Of a DNA stretch of 64,000 nt, positions 10,551 through 22,200 are shown in pieces. The notes beneath the pieces are model-generated. The model was given only the letters and a program-made list of their open reading frames with translations, was not told where the DNA came from and made no database searches. The translations under genes were made by a program, and so were the position numbers. Within the stretch, counting starts at the first letter, position 1, and the number at the start of each line of letters is the position of its first letter. The DNA is from Branchiostoma belcheri. Taxonomy: Eukaryota > Chordata > Leptocardii > Amphioxiformes > Branchiostomatidae. Location: positions 841,840 to 905,839 of the forward strand of contig NW_017804198.1 in assembly GCF_001625305.1 (NCBI RefSeq). The letters are read 5' to 3'.

Positions 10551-10925
10551 ATTACCTCCATGAAAAATGGAGGTATTGTCTGTGTGTGTGTGTGTGTCTG
10601 TGTCTGTCTGTCTGTCTGTGTGTTTGTGTTTCCGCACATTTGTAGTCAGCAGAACTTCATAAAGCCTTTATGGATTATGATGATATTTGGTATGTTGTTA
10701 AGTCTTAGGAAGACAAAGGTCAAGGTATAAATATGGGCCTCCTGTTGGATGACCTTGGTACTGCAGCAAAACTTCCGGTTTTTGTATCTTTTGTCCTGAA
10801 CATGCTATGGTCTTGACTTTTTGGTGACAGATAGCTTTTCCTGCCAGGAATAAGTGGTGTAAGTTTGGTCCCCCTAGCAGCTTGTTCTGGAACTGCAGGG
10901 CACTTTCTGGCAAAATCTTTAAAAG
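10551..10925 (+). repeat. Dispersed repeat, copy 2
   Basis: Same order of blocks as copy 1 (ATTACCTCCATGAAAAATGG, TG/TC tract, TTTCCGCACATTTGTAGT). It extends further, into AATATGGGCCTCCTG, TGGTCTTGACTTTTTGGTGA and GTCCCCCTAGCAGCTTGTTC, which are shared with 23535-23716. Confidence 0.75.
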
Positions 10926-11354
10926 CCAACAAGTCTTAAAAGCCAATAAACCTTATTTGTATAACTTGCATAAATGGAGGAAATGTGAGAATTCTTCGTT
11001 TGGATATGACTGTGATATGGTGGGAAAAAGAAATGATATTAATACATATAATAATGCATTATCAATGATTGACATTTCAATTATTAGTTATAAAGTGTAA
11101 CATAATGCATATGAGTCTGTGGAACTCAAGTTTCTTTTATATTATTCTCCTATATTAAAGTAAGTAACAAAATTCATACTTCTGCCATTGAAATCCATTT
11201 CATGCTGTTTTTTTAAATATCCTTCATGTAAGTTGAGGTCGGAGTAGCTACATGATGCCATTGGATAACTGAATTTTAGAACAAGGCCACTACCCCTCAG
11301 CCAATGAGAGCCCTTCATTTTCTGTGTCTATATATCCCCATAGTATAAAAATTT

Positions 11355-11433
11355 GTGGTACTGTCCAAAAAAAGTGTGGTACTAAAACTCATTTGCATAA
11401 AATTAGCACCACACTTTTTAGTTAGTACCATCC
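11355..11433. repeat. Short fold-back (TGGTACTnnnAAAAAGTGTGG arms)
   Basis: The arm near 11355-11383 (GGTACTGTCCAAAAAAAGTG) is matched in reverse complement near 11411-11433 (CACACTTTTTAGTTAGTACC), with an AT-rich loop. Confidence 0.6.
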
Positions 11434-11618
11434 CCTCTGTGCAGACTAATCACCCAAGTGACAGGAGGATTTAAACACAAACAGACCAGTTTTCTCAATG
11501 AAAATGCTGCATTGAAACTTATATTTAACAAGAAAAACTGAAATTGAAGAAGAACAACTGATATTGAACAAGTTTGAAAGATACCTTCGGGGAAATGGCT
11601 ATGTTCTAAATCAGATCA

Positions 11619-11785
11619 TAGGCATAAGACCATCGGCTAGGCAAGTGTACTGGGATATAGTGTTGCCAACCCACTCGGGAACCGCCTGGCACCCTCAGCT
11701 GTCGCCTCGGGAGTCAAGTAGTCCCATTTTGGGCGGAGCAACACTATATCCTAGTATTATATAAACTTGCCTAGCCCATGGCCTA
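11619..11785. repeat. Fold-back element (GGCTAGGCAAGT arms)
   Basis: The arm beginning ATAGGC, then GGCTAGGCAAGTGTACTGGG, up to about 11667 is matched in reverse complement by 11736-11785 (CAACACTATATCCTAGTA, then ACTTGCCTAGCC, GCCTAT). A non-autonomous inverted-repeat element is likely. Confidence 0.6.
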
Positions 11786-11821
11786 TCTATAACTTCTAAG
11801 AATTAAATTTCATATTCACAG

Positions 11822-12672
11822 AAGGCGTGAGGTTGAAGTCCGAGAAGGTCACCTTTATCAGTAACGGATTCAACTGTACCCGGTCAGTTTGTGGTATAGC
11901 ATTCGGAGTGGCCGTATCCGCTGACAATGAGATATATTTGCCTGATCCTGTCTACAAGCAAGTCAAAGTCTTTAACATGGACGGGGTCTTTCTTCGCGTA
12001 TTCCCAACAACAGTGCCTGGTAAAAGTAAAAGCAAGATGCAGATGTCCCCTGTCGATGTTACCGTTGACGAGAGTGGTTATCTGTGGGTTGTGGGCTCAG
12101 AGACGGGTTGGAGTACGTCAAAGTTTGTATACGTGGTAAAGTACAGTCCCAAAGGCCGGCCGCTTTCCTCGTTTAACATCACGTCTCCTTCTTATCGTCC
12201 TACCATCGCCGTGTCTAACAACAACATCCTTCTGTCTGCCAGGCCTAAATTAGTGCATATCTTCTCCCCAGATGGAAGGTTATATAGGGCTTTCCAATCT
12301 TTTGACGATCGCTACATGAATTACATCACGTCAGACAATAAAGGACATATCATTGTTGCCCTCTGGAATGGTAAAATACGGGTTTACAATCGCTATGGAC
12401 GTCGTCTTCTTCAGTTCAGTGGTGGAGGCTTAGAGAAAGAAGAACCACATTCCCTCAGGGCTATCCGTATGAACAGCTTGGGCCAAATCATCGTGGCGAA
12501 TTCTAAAAAGAACCGGGTAGACATGTTCACAAGCCGGGGGCAGTTTGTCCGTACCGTCGTCAACACACCCAGACCATGGGGGATCGCCATAGGGCCGGAG
12601 GGACAGTTGGTGGTGACTAACGATTATAATTGCACAGTAACCATTTTTCCGCGCCAGACTGTTTTTCCTTAA
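11822..12672 (+). CDS. NHL membrane protein, exon 4: six-bladed NHL beta-propeller ectodomain
   Basis: The last exon starts after CATATTCACAG, completes the split Glu codon, and ends at TAA 12670-12672. About 283 residues contain six NHL-type blades recognisable by a hydrophobic strand, D/N-G-x-I/L turn and V-x-V/I-F ending: GIAFGVAVSADNEIYLPD, VDVTVDESGYLWVV, IAVSNNNILLS, YITSDNKGHIIVAL, RAIRMNSLGQIIVANS and GIAIGPEGQLVVTN. NHL propellers of TRIM2/3/32/71 are cytosolic; here the predicted topology puts the propeller outside. Several N-x-S/T sequons fit that. The product is closest to 'TRIM/NHL repeat' entries but has no RING, B-box or coiled coil. Confidence 0.88.
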
Positions 12673-13180
12673 AAGATCTTTGAGGCAGAAGAGGCAGTGG
12701 GTTGTTAATTCACTGTGTCTAAGACACGGTATTGGAAGGTGGGACGTACCCCTCTCCTTCCAACGCCTTTTACCCCCTATCGAATTCAACATTTTACACG
12801 TGGGTGGAGTGAGGACACACTTTCTCCAGGACACAACGTCTAGACAGGAATGGCCAGGAATCGAGCCCGTGACCGTTTGACATCGTCTTTTGATCTCCTG
12901 TTTATAAGATTATGTCCCTATATTTCACAAGCTGTTTGACTTTTTTTTACCTTTCCCTTCAATTATCCTACCCAGCGGCTTTCCAGGGGATCTATTCACA
13001 TGGATAGTGATAAGGATAGGATACAAAAGAAAGATAATTATCCATAAACATAATTATGAATTAATAAAAATTGTTTTAGTAGGCACTTAATGGTCTTCAA
13101 GGTCATAAAATGATCTTGAAGTGATCTACAAGATCTTGCAAAGACCAATGATCTAAATATCAAAGGCAAATATTATTTTT
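12673..13180. other. 3' flank of the NHL gene, nothing recognised
   Basis: No ORF with protein-like content and no clear element. An AATAAAA-like word near 13063 could be a poly(A) signal for the NHL gene. Confidence 0.4.
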
Positions 13181-13432
13181 CCCTCATTGATTGTGCCATC
13201 CTGCCAGTTTAAATGTGGATTAAGTCACGATGTTTCCACTTTTGTGGACACAAAATTTTCAAGGCAGTCGGCCCTGTGCCATAATATATATTTCTAGCAT
13301 CCAGGTATTCAGTGATGGCCTGATACTCCGACCCTGTCCACTCGTCAATTATGACAGCTGTGTATGTGATGGTCTAAGACTGGGTCACAGGTTTGCAAGG
13401 GGCAAAGTGATTTTACATGCGCTACATGCGTA
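13180..13432 (-). pseudogene. Decayed fragment of an LRR-receptor tail (3' end)
   Basis: Blocks such as AAGGCAGTCGGCCCTGTGCC, then TTTCTAGCATCCAGGTATTC and AGTGATGGCCTGA match the 3' part of the LRR gene at 18.2-20.1 kb on the same strand, with many substitutions and no usable frame. It also shares the flank TTTCCCTCATTG and a TGGA(T)T(G/T)AA segment with 18170-18290. Confidence 0.65.
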
Positions 13433-13547
13433 AGGTTAACTAGACAGGCACAACAAACCACTTTGACAGACACGCTGTGAAGGTTCAATCACATCAACTT
13501 GCCCTAACCCACGCTTGAGTGCATATGCAAGTCTTGTATGTCTTTTA

Positions 13548-13616
13548 AGCCTTGATTTTTTCATACAACATTGTAAACTTAAAAGTTTACAATGTTGTAT
13601 GAAAAAAATCAAGGCT
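13548..13616. repeat. Near-perfect palindrome, about 33-bp arms
   Basis: The left arm AGCCTTGATTTTTTCATACA...TAAACTT and the right arm AAGTTTA...TGTATGAAAAAAATCAAGGCT are reverse complements apart from one A/T indel, with a central TTAA. Arms of this length with almost no loop are cruciform-prone and rarely persist. Confidence 0.9.
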
Positions 13617-13800
13617 CTCAATGCATAACATTATAATGAAAACCTAAAGTTCATGAATACATGCACTGAAATGAAGAAAATCAGCATGTGTAGCCGCTTT
13701 CTTCCCAAGGTGTCCTACCAGCTAAACAGAACAGTAAGCTCCTTTGTAAGGCACAATGAGAAGTTTATATTTTGGATGTCGAATTAAAAAGATAAGGAAA
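13600..13800 (-). pseudogene. Decayed fragment of an LRR-receptor gene (5' end)
   Basis: The blocks ATCAGCATGTGT, CGCTTTCTTCCCAAGGTGTC, AGCTAAACAGAACA and AAGCTCCT match the start-codon region of the LRR gene at 22530-22620 and a third copy at 24310-24440. The start codon itself is changed (CCAAGG in place of CCATGG). Confidence 0.6.
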
Positions 13801-14621
13801 ACCTGAAAAATGGGTTGTCAGGGGATTACTTGGTTTAAAAAAAGACAAAATACAATCAAGACCAAATGGTTACCCCAGTGCTTTGTTTTTAACTTGTGAA
13901 ATTTATCGATTTGAATTGTCAGAAAACCAGGAAATGTCCTGTTGTGATGAATATTGTCTTTTTAAATAATGTACTTGTCACATAATTCGGTCATTAACTT
14001 ACTAGGAAAGAGTGTATACACTTTAAAGTTCAACTGGCTCGTTATTACATTGAACACTGAAAGTTGCAATTTTTTACATTAGCAGAGCAAGATAGGTGCC
14101 AAAACTTAAAGCTGACACGAAGTAGTTTTATTACTATCTCTACTGTTGAATGTTGTATGTTTGAACAATGTACTAGTCAAAATAATGTGATCATGAGCTT
14201 AGAAGGAAAGAGTGTAGAAACTTAAGTCCAGCTCATGAGAACATGGAACAAAATTGAGAGTTGCAATTTGTGACATAGCCACTCAAGAAACAGGAAGCAT
14301 TGGGTCTTCAAAGTACATTTTTAATTTTCGTAATGCTAATAAATGAATTGTTCATTGATACATTTACTACACCTTTGTATAATTTATATATCGTTTTCAA
14401 AAATGTGACCATATAATTTTTGTCCTAACACTGTATGGCAATTGTCACGTTACAGTAGTAGAAAATAATGTTGGTATTCCATATAATGTCAGCAGTAATG
14501 ATGACTATTACAAAATGTAGCGGATTGGTAATTAATTTGTATATTCGATGAAGTAGTGCATGAAAATATAATTTGATCTAAATAGCAAAGTTCTTTTTAT
14601 CACAACCATTTATTTTTCAAG

Positions 14622-14655
14622 CCGACGTTTCGATGACCTTCTGTCATCTTCATCA
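14622..14655 (-). ncRNA. Candidate minimal hammerhead ribozyme, left copy
   Basis: Read on the minus strand: CTGATGA, A, stem GATGAC/GTCATC, GAAAC, GTC, GG. The ACGU within GAAACGUC is self-complementary, which is what a dimer-type hammerhead needs in place of a closed stem III. Stem I would be short (GCC/GGC). Identified by motif only. Confidence 0.5.
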
Positions 14656-14676
14656 GGGCAATTCTGACTGGTAACC

Positions 14677-14696
14677 NNNNNNNNNNNNNNNNNNNN
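14677..14696. other. Assembly gap (20 N)
   Basis: Twenty consecutive N inside the inverted pair. Hairpin-forming arms on both sides probably caused the assembly break. Confidence 1.
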
Positions 14697-14775
14697 TGAA
14701 CTATGTAACACCTTTAGTGCACTATGCACCAAGTAACATCTAGCGCCAGTGCAAGGTAAACCAGTCAGAATTGCC

Positions 14776-14810
14776 CTGATGAAGATGACAGAAGGTCATC
14801 GAAACGTCGG
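14776..14810 (+). ncRNA. Candidate minimal hammerhead ribozyme, right copy
   Basis: Same core as the left copy with no change in CTGATGA, stem II or GAAACGTC. Predicted cleavage would follow the C of GTC. Conservation in both arms fits either function or recent duplication. Confidence 0.5.
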
Positions 14811-14855
14811 CTTGAAAAATAAATGGCTGTGATAAAAAGAACTTTGCTATTCAGT

Positions 14856-17800
14856 CGTTTACCAACCTGATGAAATTATTTACGGATCTAGTCCTCGTTT
14901 TCAAACTTAGGTTTTTCATACTTAACACTGAATGGCAAAACATCCTCCTGGGGCAATAAAATAATTAATAAGGGTAATAACAGTAACTGATACTACACAC
15001 TGTGATTTATTACATGTAACCTCTGAACTTGTGTACAATTCAGAAAAAATACAATGTAAGCCATTATGGGCTCTGACACTGATCTTATAGTTTGTTATCT
15101 TTCACCAAATCGTAAACCTCCAAACAAAAACTTAAAGTATAAAGAGTGCCTGTCAGAACGCGTGGGCTATGATCTAGTCTCGTGTTCTCGCGAAACTAAG
15201 TCACTCCGAGATCAAGACGTACAGTGGACGTCGAAAATTTGGAGATATGTGTTTGCTATCTTTCAAAACAGTCACTGATTGATGAATATTCTGCTAATCT
15301 TACGTGCCTTGTGAACCTCTTGAACGATATTTAAGTTAAACTTTGCAAAATACAACCGTTACATCATCAATAGTAAAACGTTAGAGATTCTGAAATAGTT
15401 ATAACACAATACTACACCTTCAAAATGAAAAACTAAAGCCGATATTACTGTTCAAAATCACATTTATTTTGAAAAAAAACTCAGCATTGATGCCTCTAGA
15501 ATGAAACTTTACAACTTTTATATTTTCTGCAGTACATCGCTCAACGACTAGAGTTCCAGAATCAGGATGTCATGATTATTCATTGTATACATGCATGACA
15601 AAACACAGTCTTTCCCTGTTCTTGGTAGGTCAATGACTATAGTAAGCACACTAAGTGTTACAATGGATCTTCCTGCACATTATGGATGGTTAAATTTTGT
15701 AAACATCTGTACTCGTGTACAGTTACAAAATATTTCACAATAAAATACAGTCACAAAATATTTCACAATAAAAGGCTCTCACTCTATACTTTACAGAAAC
15801 AACAACTTTTGCAAATAAATTTTCTATTAGAAATGTAACAAATGTCATGTAGGGTTAAGATGTACGTCTGTGATTACTGTGATCTATGATACTAGTTTAG
15901 AAGTAGTTTAGAATATTCATCTTGTCTCTTGGCAGACAAAAGCATCAATTCTGAGTTGCGTGTGTCTACAACTCATTACCGCTACATTTTCGTAATAAAT
16001 TGACATATATACAACGAGGCAATGAGAGACTCATTCACTAAACTTTTGTTTTAGTTTTTTATCTTTCCACAAATTCAGAGCCCCCCCCCCCCAAAAAAAA
16101 AACTTTGGAAAATTACTGTTGAAATTTAAAGGGTTATTAGTATTAAACGTTTTGATCCTTTGAGTAGCTTAAATATACCATCGCCTGCCGTTCTGTCACC
16201 CTAGAAAAAAGGTTTTGAACTGCAAGTCTCATCCTCCTACATACTATTAACTTCATTAAATTAAGTAATATGAAGTAAAATAAACGTGTCATCATCTGTC
16301 CTTCTGGAAAACTACAGCAGTTACCCATTACATCATTTTTGATCTGAAAGCCCCATATACTTTCAGTTAACACAACCCATGTACTATTTACTACATCAAA
16401 TTAAGTAACAATAAGTAACTTATGCACCGTCTTGTGCCCTTCTTGTGCCCAACTATTACAAGAAATTTGAACTGCAAGTCTCCACAACTTACGCAGTAAA
16501 CTATTCCCACGTTATAATCTATTTTACCCACCTTGAAGCTTCAGGTATGCACTCATCTATTCATAGCATCTGTCATGATTAGAAATTTAGAAGTACATAT
16601 TTTTGAAAATAAATTCCATATTAAGACTTTGTATTTCAAAACCTGCTTGGTCTTTTTGTCTCAGAATCTAAAGAGTAGTCCCTTCATTTATCACAGCTGA
16701 TTTCCAATGGAGCCCTCGTCAAATTATAAAAATTAAAAGGATACAAAAGAAAAATACTTAAATAATATTCATTACGTTATTTACAATGATACCAACATAA
16801 AGAAGTACATATAGATAAAACGAAGGAGTAATACGTTATAAATTGTTAAGAGTTACTGCTACTTGCACATATACAAGTGCACGTTTTTCTCAGCTGTTCT
16901 TTTGTGCCACACCAATGAAATATGTAGGATCTTGGATTAAAAAAAAAGGTGAAAAAAATGTTTGAGGTCCAAGAAAATAGAAGCAGTGTAGAAAGCGGGG
17001 AGGCTATATTTTGTAGGATAGGATTTATGTCTGTAGCGATTAATAGAATGATATATATCATATATCAGTTTCAGTTTATTACGATACCCTTTAGCCCGTT
17101 AGGGCTAATCTTCCAGGGCTCATATATGGTAGGATATATTCAAGACCTTTAAAGACATTTTGTAATAAGAGATATATGTATGTTTCCAGGGGTAAAACAG
17201 TTACTGTACAACTAGGGTTTCCCCTGGATCATGGATTCTTGTAAAACTAAGTGTGGAGGCAGTTGCACAAATGTGATATGGGAAATGCTTATATGTACCT
17301 TGCGATTGTTTCTGCTAGACCTTTGTTTTTAAGTGTTTCCCTGGACATTCACGTAGGGGGTTGGTGTAGGCCTAGGTGAGAATCAAACAGAATGAAACAA
17401 TAGAAAGGCGGTCGAAAGTAAAAAATATTAGATCTCTCAATAGTCTTTCAGCGAGTATGTAATTATTTTCAGTATCTTAATAATTTTTCAATGATTGTTC
17501 ATCACCATCATTGTTACTGCTCGCATTAGTCGATGATGTGGGCCACCGCTGCTTTCCACTCTTTTGTCCAGCTCAATGGCTATTAAAGGGGCACTATGTA
17601 ACATCTCATGTGATTGTTTACTTCAACAAATCTGTGCAATCATCTCACACTTCTGACATGTATGGTTCGCACTTAAAAACAGCCCACAAGAGGTGACTCA
17701 GTTTGTGGCACCAACACAAAATACCGGATGTGAACAGTGCTTTTAAATTGTGTAATATTTTGGCACATCCACTTTCTAAATTACACATATTTGCATCATC

Positions 17801-18170
17801 AAGGATCAGGATAGATTCAACTACGTTAAAAGTTTGTTAAGAAATGACTAGAAACTTGACTTTTTGTATCTCTGTTACTTTAACTTTAAATAATCTTGAA
17901 ATAATTTAAGTTTGAAAAAAAATGCTGTTGAAATTTCCGAAATAAAATTTATAGATTTGGAATTAACGTTTTGTTTCTCTTGAGTAGATTAAATGTACCA
18001 TCTTTGGCCTTTTTGGCACACTACAACACCGGTTTCAAACTGCATTTGCCGATCTGACGATCATAAAGTCATTATGATCGTCAGAGGTGGAGAGCCTTTG
18101 TAGACAGAAAGACCCCCTACGATGACAGCTACAAGACTGTGTGAGACAATTTTTTTTAGTTTTCTTTATC
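14856..18170. other. Non-coding stretch with degenerate AT-rich repeats
   Basis: No protein-like frame. A phrase of the form TTTGAACTGCAAGTCTC recurs (about 16215, 16468 and, weaker, 18030), preceded by TTAAAT(A/G)TACCATC, so a decayed tandem or dispersed repeat covers about 16140-16500 and 17960-18060. A poly-C/poly-A junction lies at 16081-16101. A hairpin of CTGACGATCATAA type lies near 18055-18085. Confidence 0.5.
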
Positions 18171-18288
18171 CCTCATTGGCTGTCCAGCCTTCCTGACTGC
18201 ATAGATATGGATTGAATCATGGTGACTCCACTTTTGTGTACACAGAATTTACCGTCAAGGCAGTCGAGCCTGTGCCATAAGATGAATT

Positions 18289-19297
18289 TCAAAAATCTAA
18301 GGGTTCAGTGATGGGCTGAGACTGACCCTGCCCCATCTTACATGTATCATGATCACCAGCCGTTACATTTGCTGTATTTCTAATGGTCACAACTTTGTAT
18401 AAAGAACTTTGCTGTAAGGCAGTCCGGCCTATGCCATATGAAAAAGATATATTGCTAGCACCCAATGATTCAGTGATAGACTGACAGTGGGCGGTGCCTG
18501 TCTGATCACCATTACTGGTCATTGCAGTAACCGTTATGTTTGTGTTGGATTCAGTGATGACCTAAAACTGGCCCTGTCCACTCTGATCATGACCACTGGT
18601 CATTACAGTAGCTTCTGTGTTTGTGTTGGATTCAGTGATAGCCTGGGACTGGCCCTGTCCTCTCTGATCATGACCACTGGTCATTACAGTAGCTGCTGTG
18701 TTTGTGTTGGATTCAGTGATAGCCTTGGACTGACCCTGCCCTCTCGGATCATGATCACTGGTCATTAAAGTAGCTGTTGTGTTTGTGTTAGATTCAGTGA
18801 TGGCCTGGGACTGACCCTGCCCTCTCTGATCATGACCACTGGTCATTACAGTAGCTGTTGTGTTCGTGTGTGATTCAGTGATGGTCTGGGACTGGCCCTG
18901 CCCGCTGTGATCATGATCACTTGTCATTACAGTAGCTGTATATGTAATGGCCTGAGGCTGGGTCACAGCTTTGTATAAAGAACTTTGCTGTAAGGCAGTC
19001 CGTTCTGTGCCATATGCAAAAGATGTATTTCTAGCACCCAATGATTCAGTGATGGCCTGTGATTGACACTGCCCTGTCTGATCACCACCAATCATCATTA
19101 CAGTACCTGCTGTGGTTGTGTTATATTCAGTGATGGCCTAGGACTGGCCCAGTCCACTCTGATCATGATCACAGGTCATTACAGTTGCTGTATTTGTAAT
19201 GGCCTGAGGCTGGGTCAAAGCTTTGTATAAAGAACTTTGCTGTGAGGAATCCCGTTCTGTGCCATATGCAAAAGATATATTTCTAGCACCCAATGAT
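18289..19297 (-). pseudogene. Relic of the LRR-receptor cytoplasmic tail downstream of the present stop
   Basis: The repeat modules of the LRR receptor's tail continue past its stop codon in three readable blocks (19335-19138, 19098-18562, 18522-18289). A small deletion just before 19298 shifts the frame (GGDQTSTGQFY then stop, while SFTESLGARN goes on in another frame). Two further breaks are TAG codons at the same Gln of the repeated GQSQAIT motif (near 19138 and 18562). The tail was once at least 330 residues longer. Confidence 0.75.
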
Positions 19298-22200
19298 TCA
19301 GTAAAACTGACCGGTGCTTGTCTGATCACCACCACTGGTCATTGCAGTAGCTGCTGTGGTTGTGTTGGATTCAGTGATGGCCTGAGACTGACTCTGTCCT
19401 GTCTGATCCTGACCACTGGTCATTACAGTAGCTGTTGTGTTCGTGTGTGATTCAGTGATGGCCTGGGACTGACCCTGCCCTCTCTGATCATGACCACTGG
19501 TCATTACAGTAGCTGTTGTGTTCGTGTGTGATTCAGTGATGGTTTGGGACTGGCCCTGCCCGCTGTGATCATGATCACTTGTCATTACAGTAGCTGTATT
19601 TGTAATGGCCTGAGGCTGGGTCAAAGCTTTGTATAAAGAACTTTGCTGTAAGGCAGTCCGTTCTGTGCCATATGCAAAAGATGTATTTCTAGCACCCAAT
19701 GACTCAGTGATGGCCTGTGATTGACAATGCCCTGTCTGATCACCACCAATCGTCATTACAGTAGCTGTTGTGTTTGTGTGTGATTCAGTGATAGCCGGGG
19801 ACTGACCCTGCCCTCTCTGATCATGACCACTGGTCATTACAGTAGCTTCTGTGTTTGTGTTGGATTCAGTGATAGCCTGGGACTGGCCCGGTCCACTCTG
19901 ATCATGACCACTGGTCATTACAGTAGCTGCTGTGTTTGTGTTGCATTCAGTGATAGCCTGGGACTGGCCCGGTCCACTCTGATCATGACCACTGGTCATT
20001 ACAGTAGCTGTATTTGTAATAGCCTGAGGCTGGGTCACAGCTTTGTATAAAGAACTTTGCTGTAAGGCAGTCCGTCCTGTGCCATATGCAAAAGATACAT
20101 TACTAGCACCCAATGATTCAATGATGGCCTGTGATTGACACTGCCCTGTCTGATCACCACCACTGGTTATTGCAGTTACGGTTGGGTTTGTGTTGAACTC
20201 AGTGGTTGCCTGGGACTGGCCCTGCCCTGTCTGATCATGACCACTGGTCATTACAGTAGCTGTTGTGTTTGTGTTGGATTCAGTAATGGCCTGGGACTGG
20301 CCCTGTCCTGTCTTAACACGTGGATGGTCAATTTCCTCATATCTGTGATCATCAACACTAATCTGTGACTGACTCCGCATTGTCTGATCACGACTACTGG
20401 TAGATATTGGGTCATTTGATGGTGTTTCCATTCCGGCGTAAATAGTATTTGGCTTTAAGGCAGCTAGAACTTGGTTTGAGAGATTTGCAACTTTCAAAGA
20501 TTGAATGTTAACCTGAGACTGACTCTGCCCTGTCTGATCATCACCACTGGTCATTACTGTAGCTGTGGTGTTTTTGTTTGATTCACTGATAGCTTGAGAC
20601 TCACCTTGCCCTGTCTCATCACGATGTTTGTCAACATCTTCATACTGATTATCACCACTGACCGTTACTGTAGCTGTGGTGTTCATGTCAAAACCAACAT
20701 TGGGATTCAGTCCTAAAGGAGGATGCCTGGCCCTCTTCTTGTGCCAAATTACGATGCCAATCAGGACAATACCAGCTACTGAAACACTTACTGAGCCTAT
20801 GATAACAGGTAGGGGTGAACTGGGAGCAGCTTTTGGTTTGTCTGAAGTTGGTGTTGCCCAGGTTGTTATGTTTGTGTTTTCTGCAGGACTTGCTGTTGAG
20901 CCAGCATTGTAATTAAAGAACCAGTGATAGCGAGAGGTGCCAGCCTCATTGTAACACTTATTAGCACTTTCTAATGGGTTACCATGGGGCTGTGTGGCAG
21001 ATGTGGAGCCTAAATAATATGTTGATGGGCTAGCATTGCTTTCTGTGTTGCCAAATGAAGGTGTTGGAATTTCTGATTGGCTTACAAGGGGCTGTGTGGC
21101 AAATGTGGAACCTACAGAACCCACTGTTGTTCTGACATTGCTTTGTGTGTTGCCAACTGATGAAGGTGTTGACATGTCTAATTCTCTAACAAGGGGCTGT
21201 GCGGCAGATGTGGTGCCAACAGGATATGCTGATGGGCTAGCATTGTTTTCTGTGTTGCCAACTTTGGATGTTGACATTTCTGTCTGGCTAACAAGGGGCT
21301 GTGTGGCAGATGTGGAACCTACAAAACCCACTGTTGTTCTGACCTTGCTTTCTGTGTTGCCAACCGAGGGGGTTGGCATTGCAGAGGAGGTTTGGATATC
21401 AACAGTTACATGTAGTGGTGATATGGTTGACTCTTCACATGTCAATTCTTCTAGATCGACATGCGCAAGCTTCTTTCCCTTCAATTTGGCGGGTTGGGCA
21501 CATGTTATCTTGTTTTTAAATACAGTATTTCGACTGAAGGGAACCATCCTACAGTCACACTGCCAGGGGTTTGCACCGAGTTCTATCCTCCTCATAGATA
21601 GGAGCGAGCGGGGAATGGCCGACATCTTGTTGTGGTTAAGTTTTAAATGTATGTATCCGGGTAGATTTGCAAATGCATAAGAATCGATCTTAATTATCTG
21701 GTTGCCGCTCAGGTACAACATTTGTAGTTGCCTTGGGCCTTCAAATGTGTCACTTTCGATCTTTGTTATCTGGTTTACCCTGAAATCTAACTTTACAATC
21801 TTGTGTAGGTTTTTAAATGTGCCAGGCTGAATCTTTGTTAACCTGTTTCCTGAAAGATCCAAAACTTCTAGCTGGGGTAGGTTTTTAAATGTATCAGGCT
21901 GAATGTTTGCTATCTGGTTTCCTTGGAATGACAAATAGCGTAGTGAGGGTAGATTTTCAAATGTGCCTGGATGAACCATTGTTATAAGATTGTAGTGCAG
22001 CATTAAACATCGTAGCTTGCGAAGGTTTACAAATGAACCAGGCCGAATCATTGTTATATTGTTATAATCCAGCCTTAAATCGTCTAGCTGGGGTAGGTTT
22101 GCAAATGTACCAGATATAATTTTTGTTATCTGGTTATATGAGAGATTCAGCTCTTTTAGCAGACCTAGATTGTGTATTTTTCTTATGATACGGCGGTCTC

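Larger units (their letters stand above)
9846..11821 (+). other. Intron 3 of the NHL gene, filled with repeats
   Basis: From GTATGT at 9846 to CATATTCACAG ending at 11821. It contains a (GT)n run near 9958-9997, two copies of a dispersed repeat (9918-10160 and 10551-10925), and two fold-back structures (11355-11433 and 11619-11785). No extra exon was seen. Confidence 0.7.
14583..14855. mobile_element. Inverted pair of Penelope-like-element ends with hammerhead-like motifs, spanning an assembly gap
   Basis: About 93 bp at 14583-14676 recur in reverse complement at 14761-14855. Each arm contains CTGATGA, a perfect 6-bp stem (GATGAC/GTCATC) with an AGAAG loop, then GAAACGTC, which is the core layout of a hammerhead ribozyme. 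Small hammerhead variants are known in Penelope-like retroelements. The arms are divergent (each ribozyme strand reads outward). The 20-N gap lies between them, so the size of the spacer is not reliable. Confidence 0.65.
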
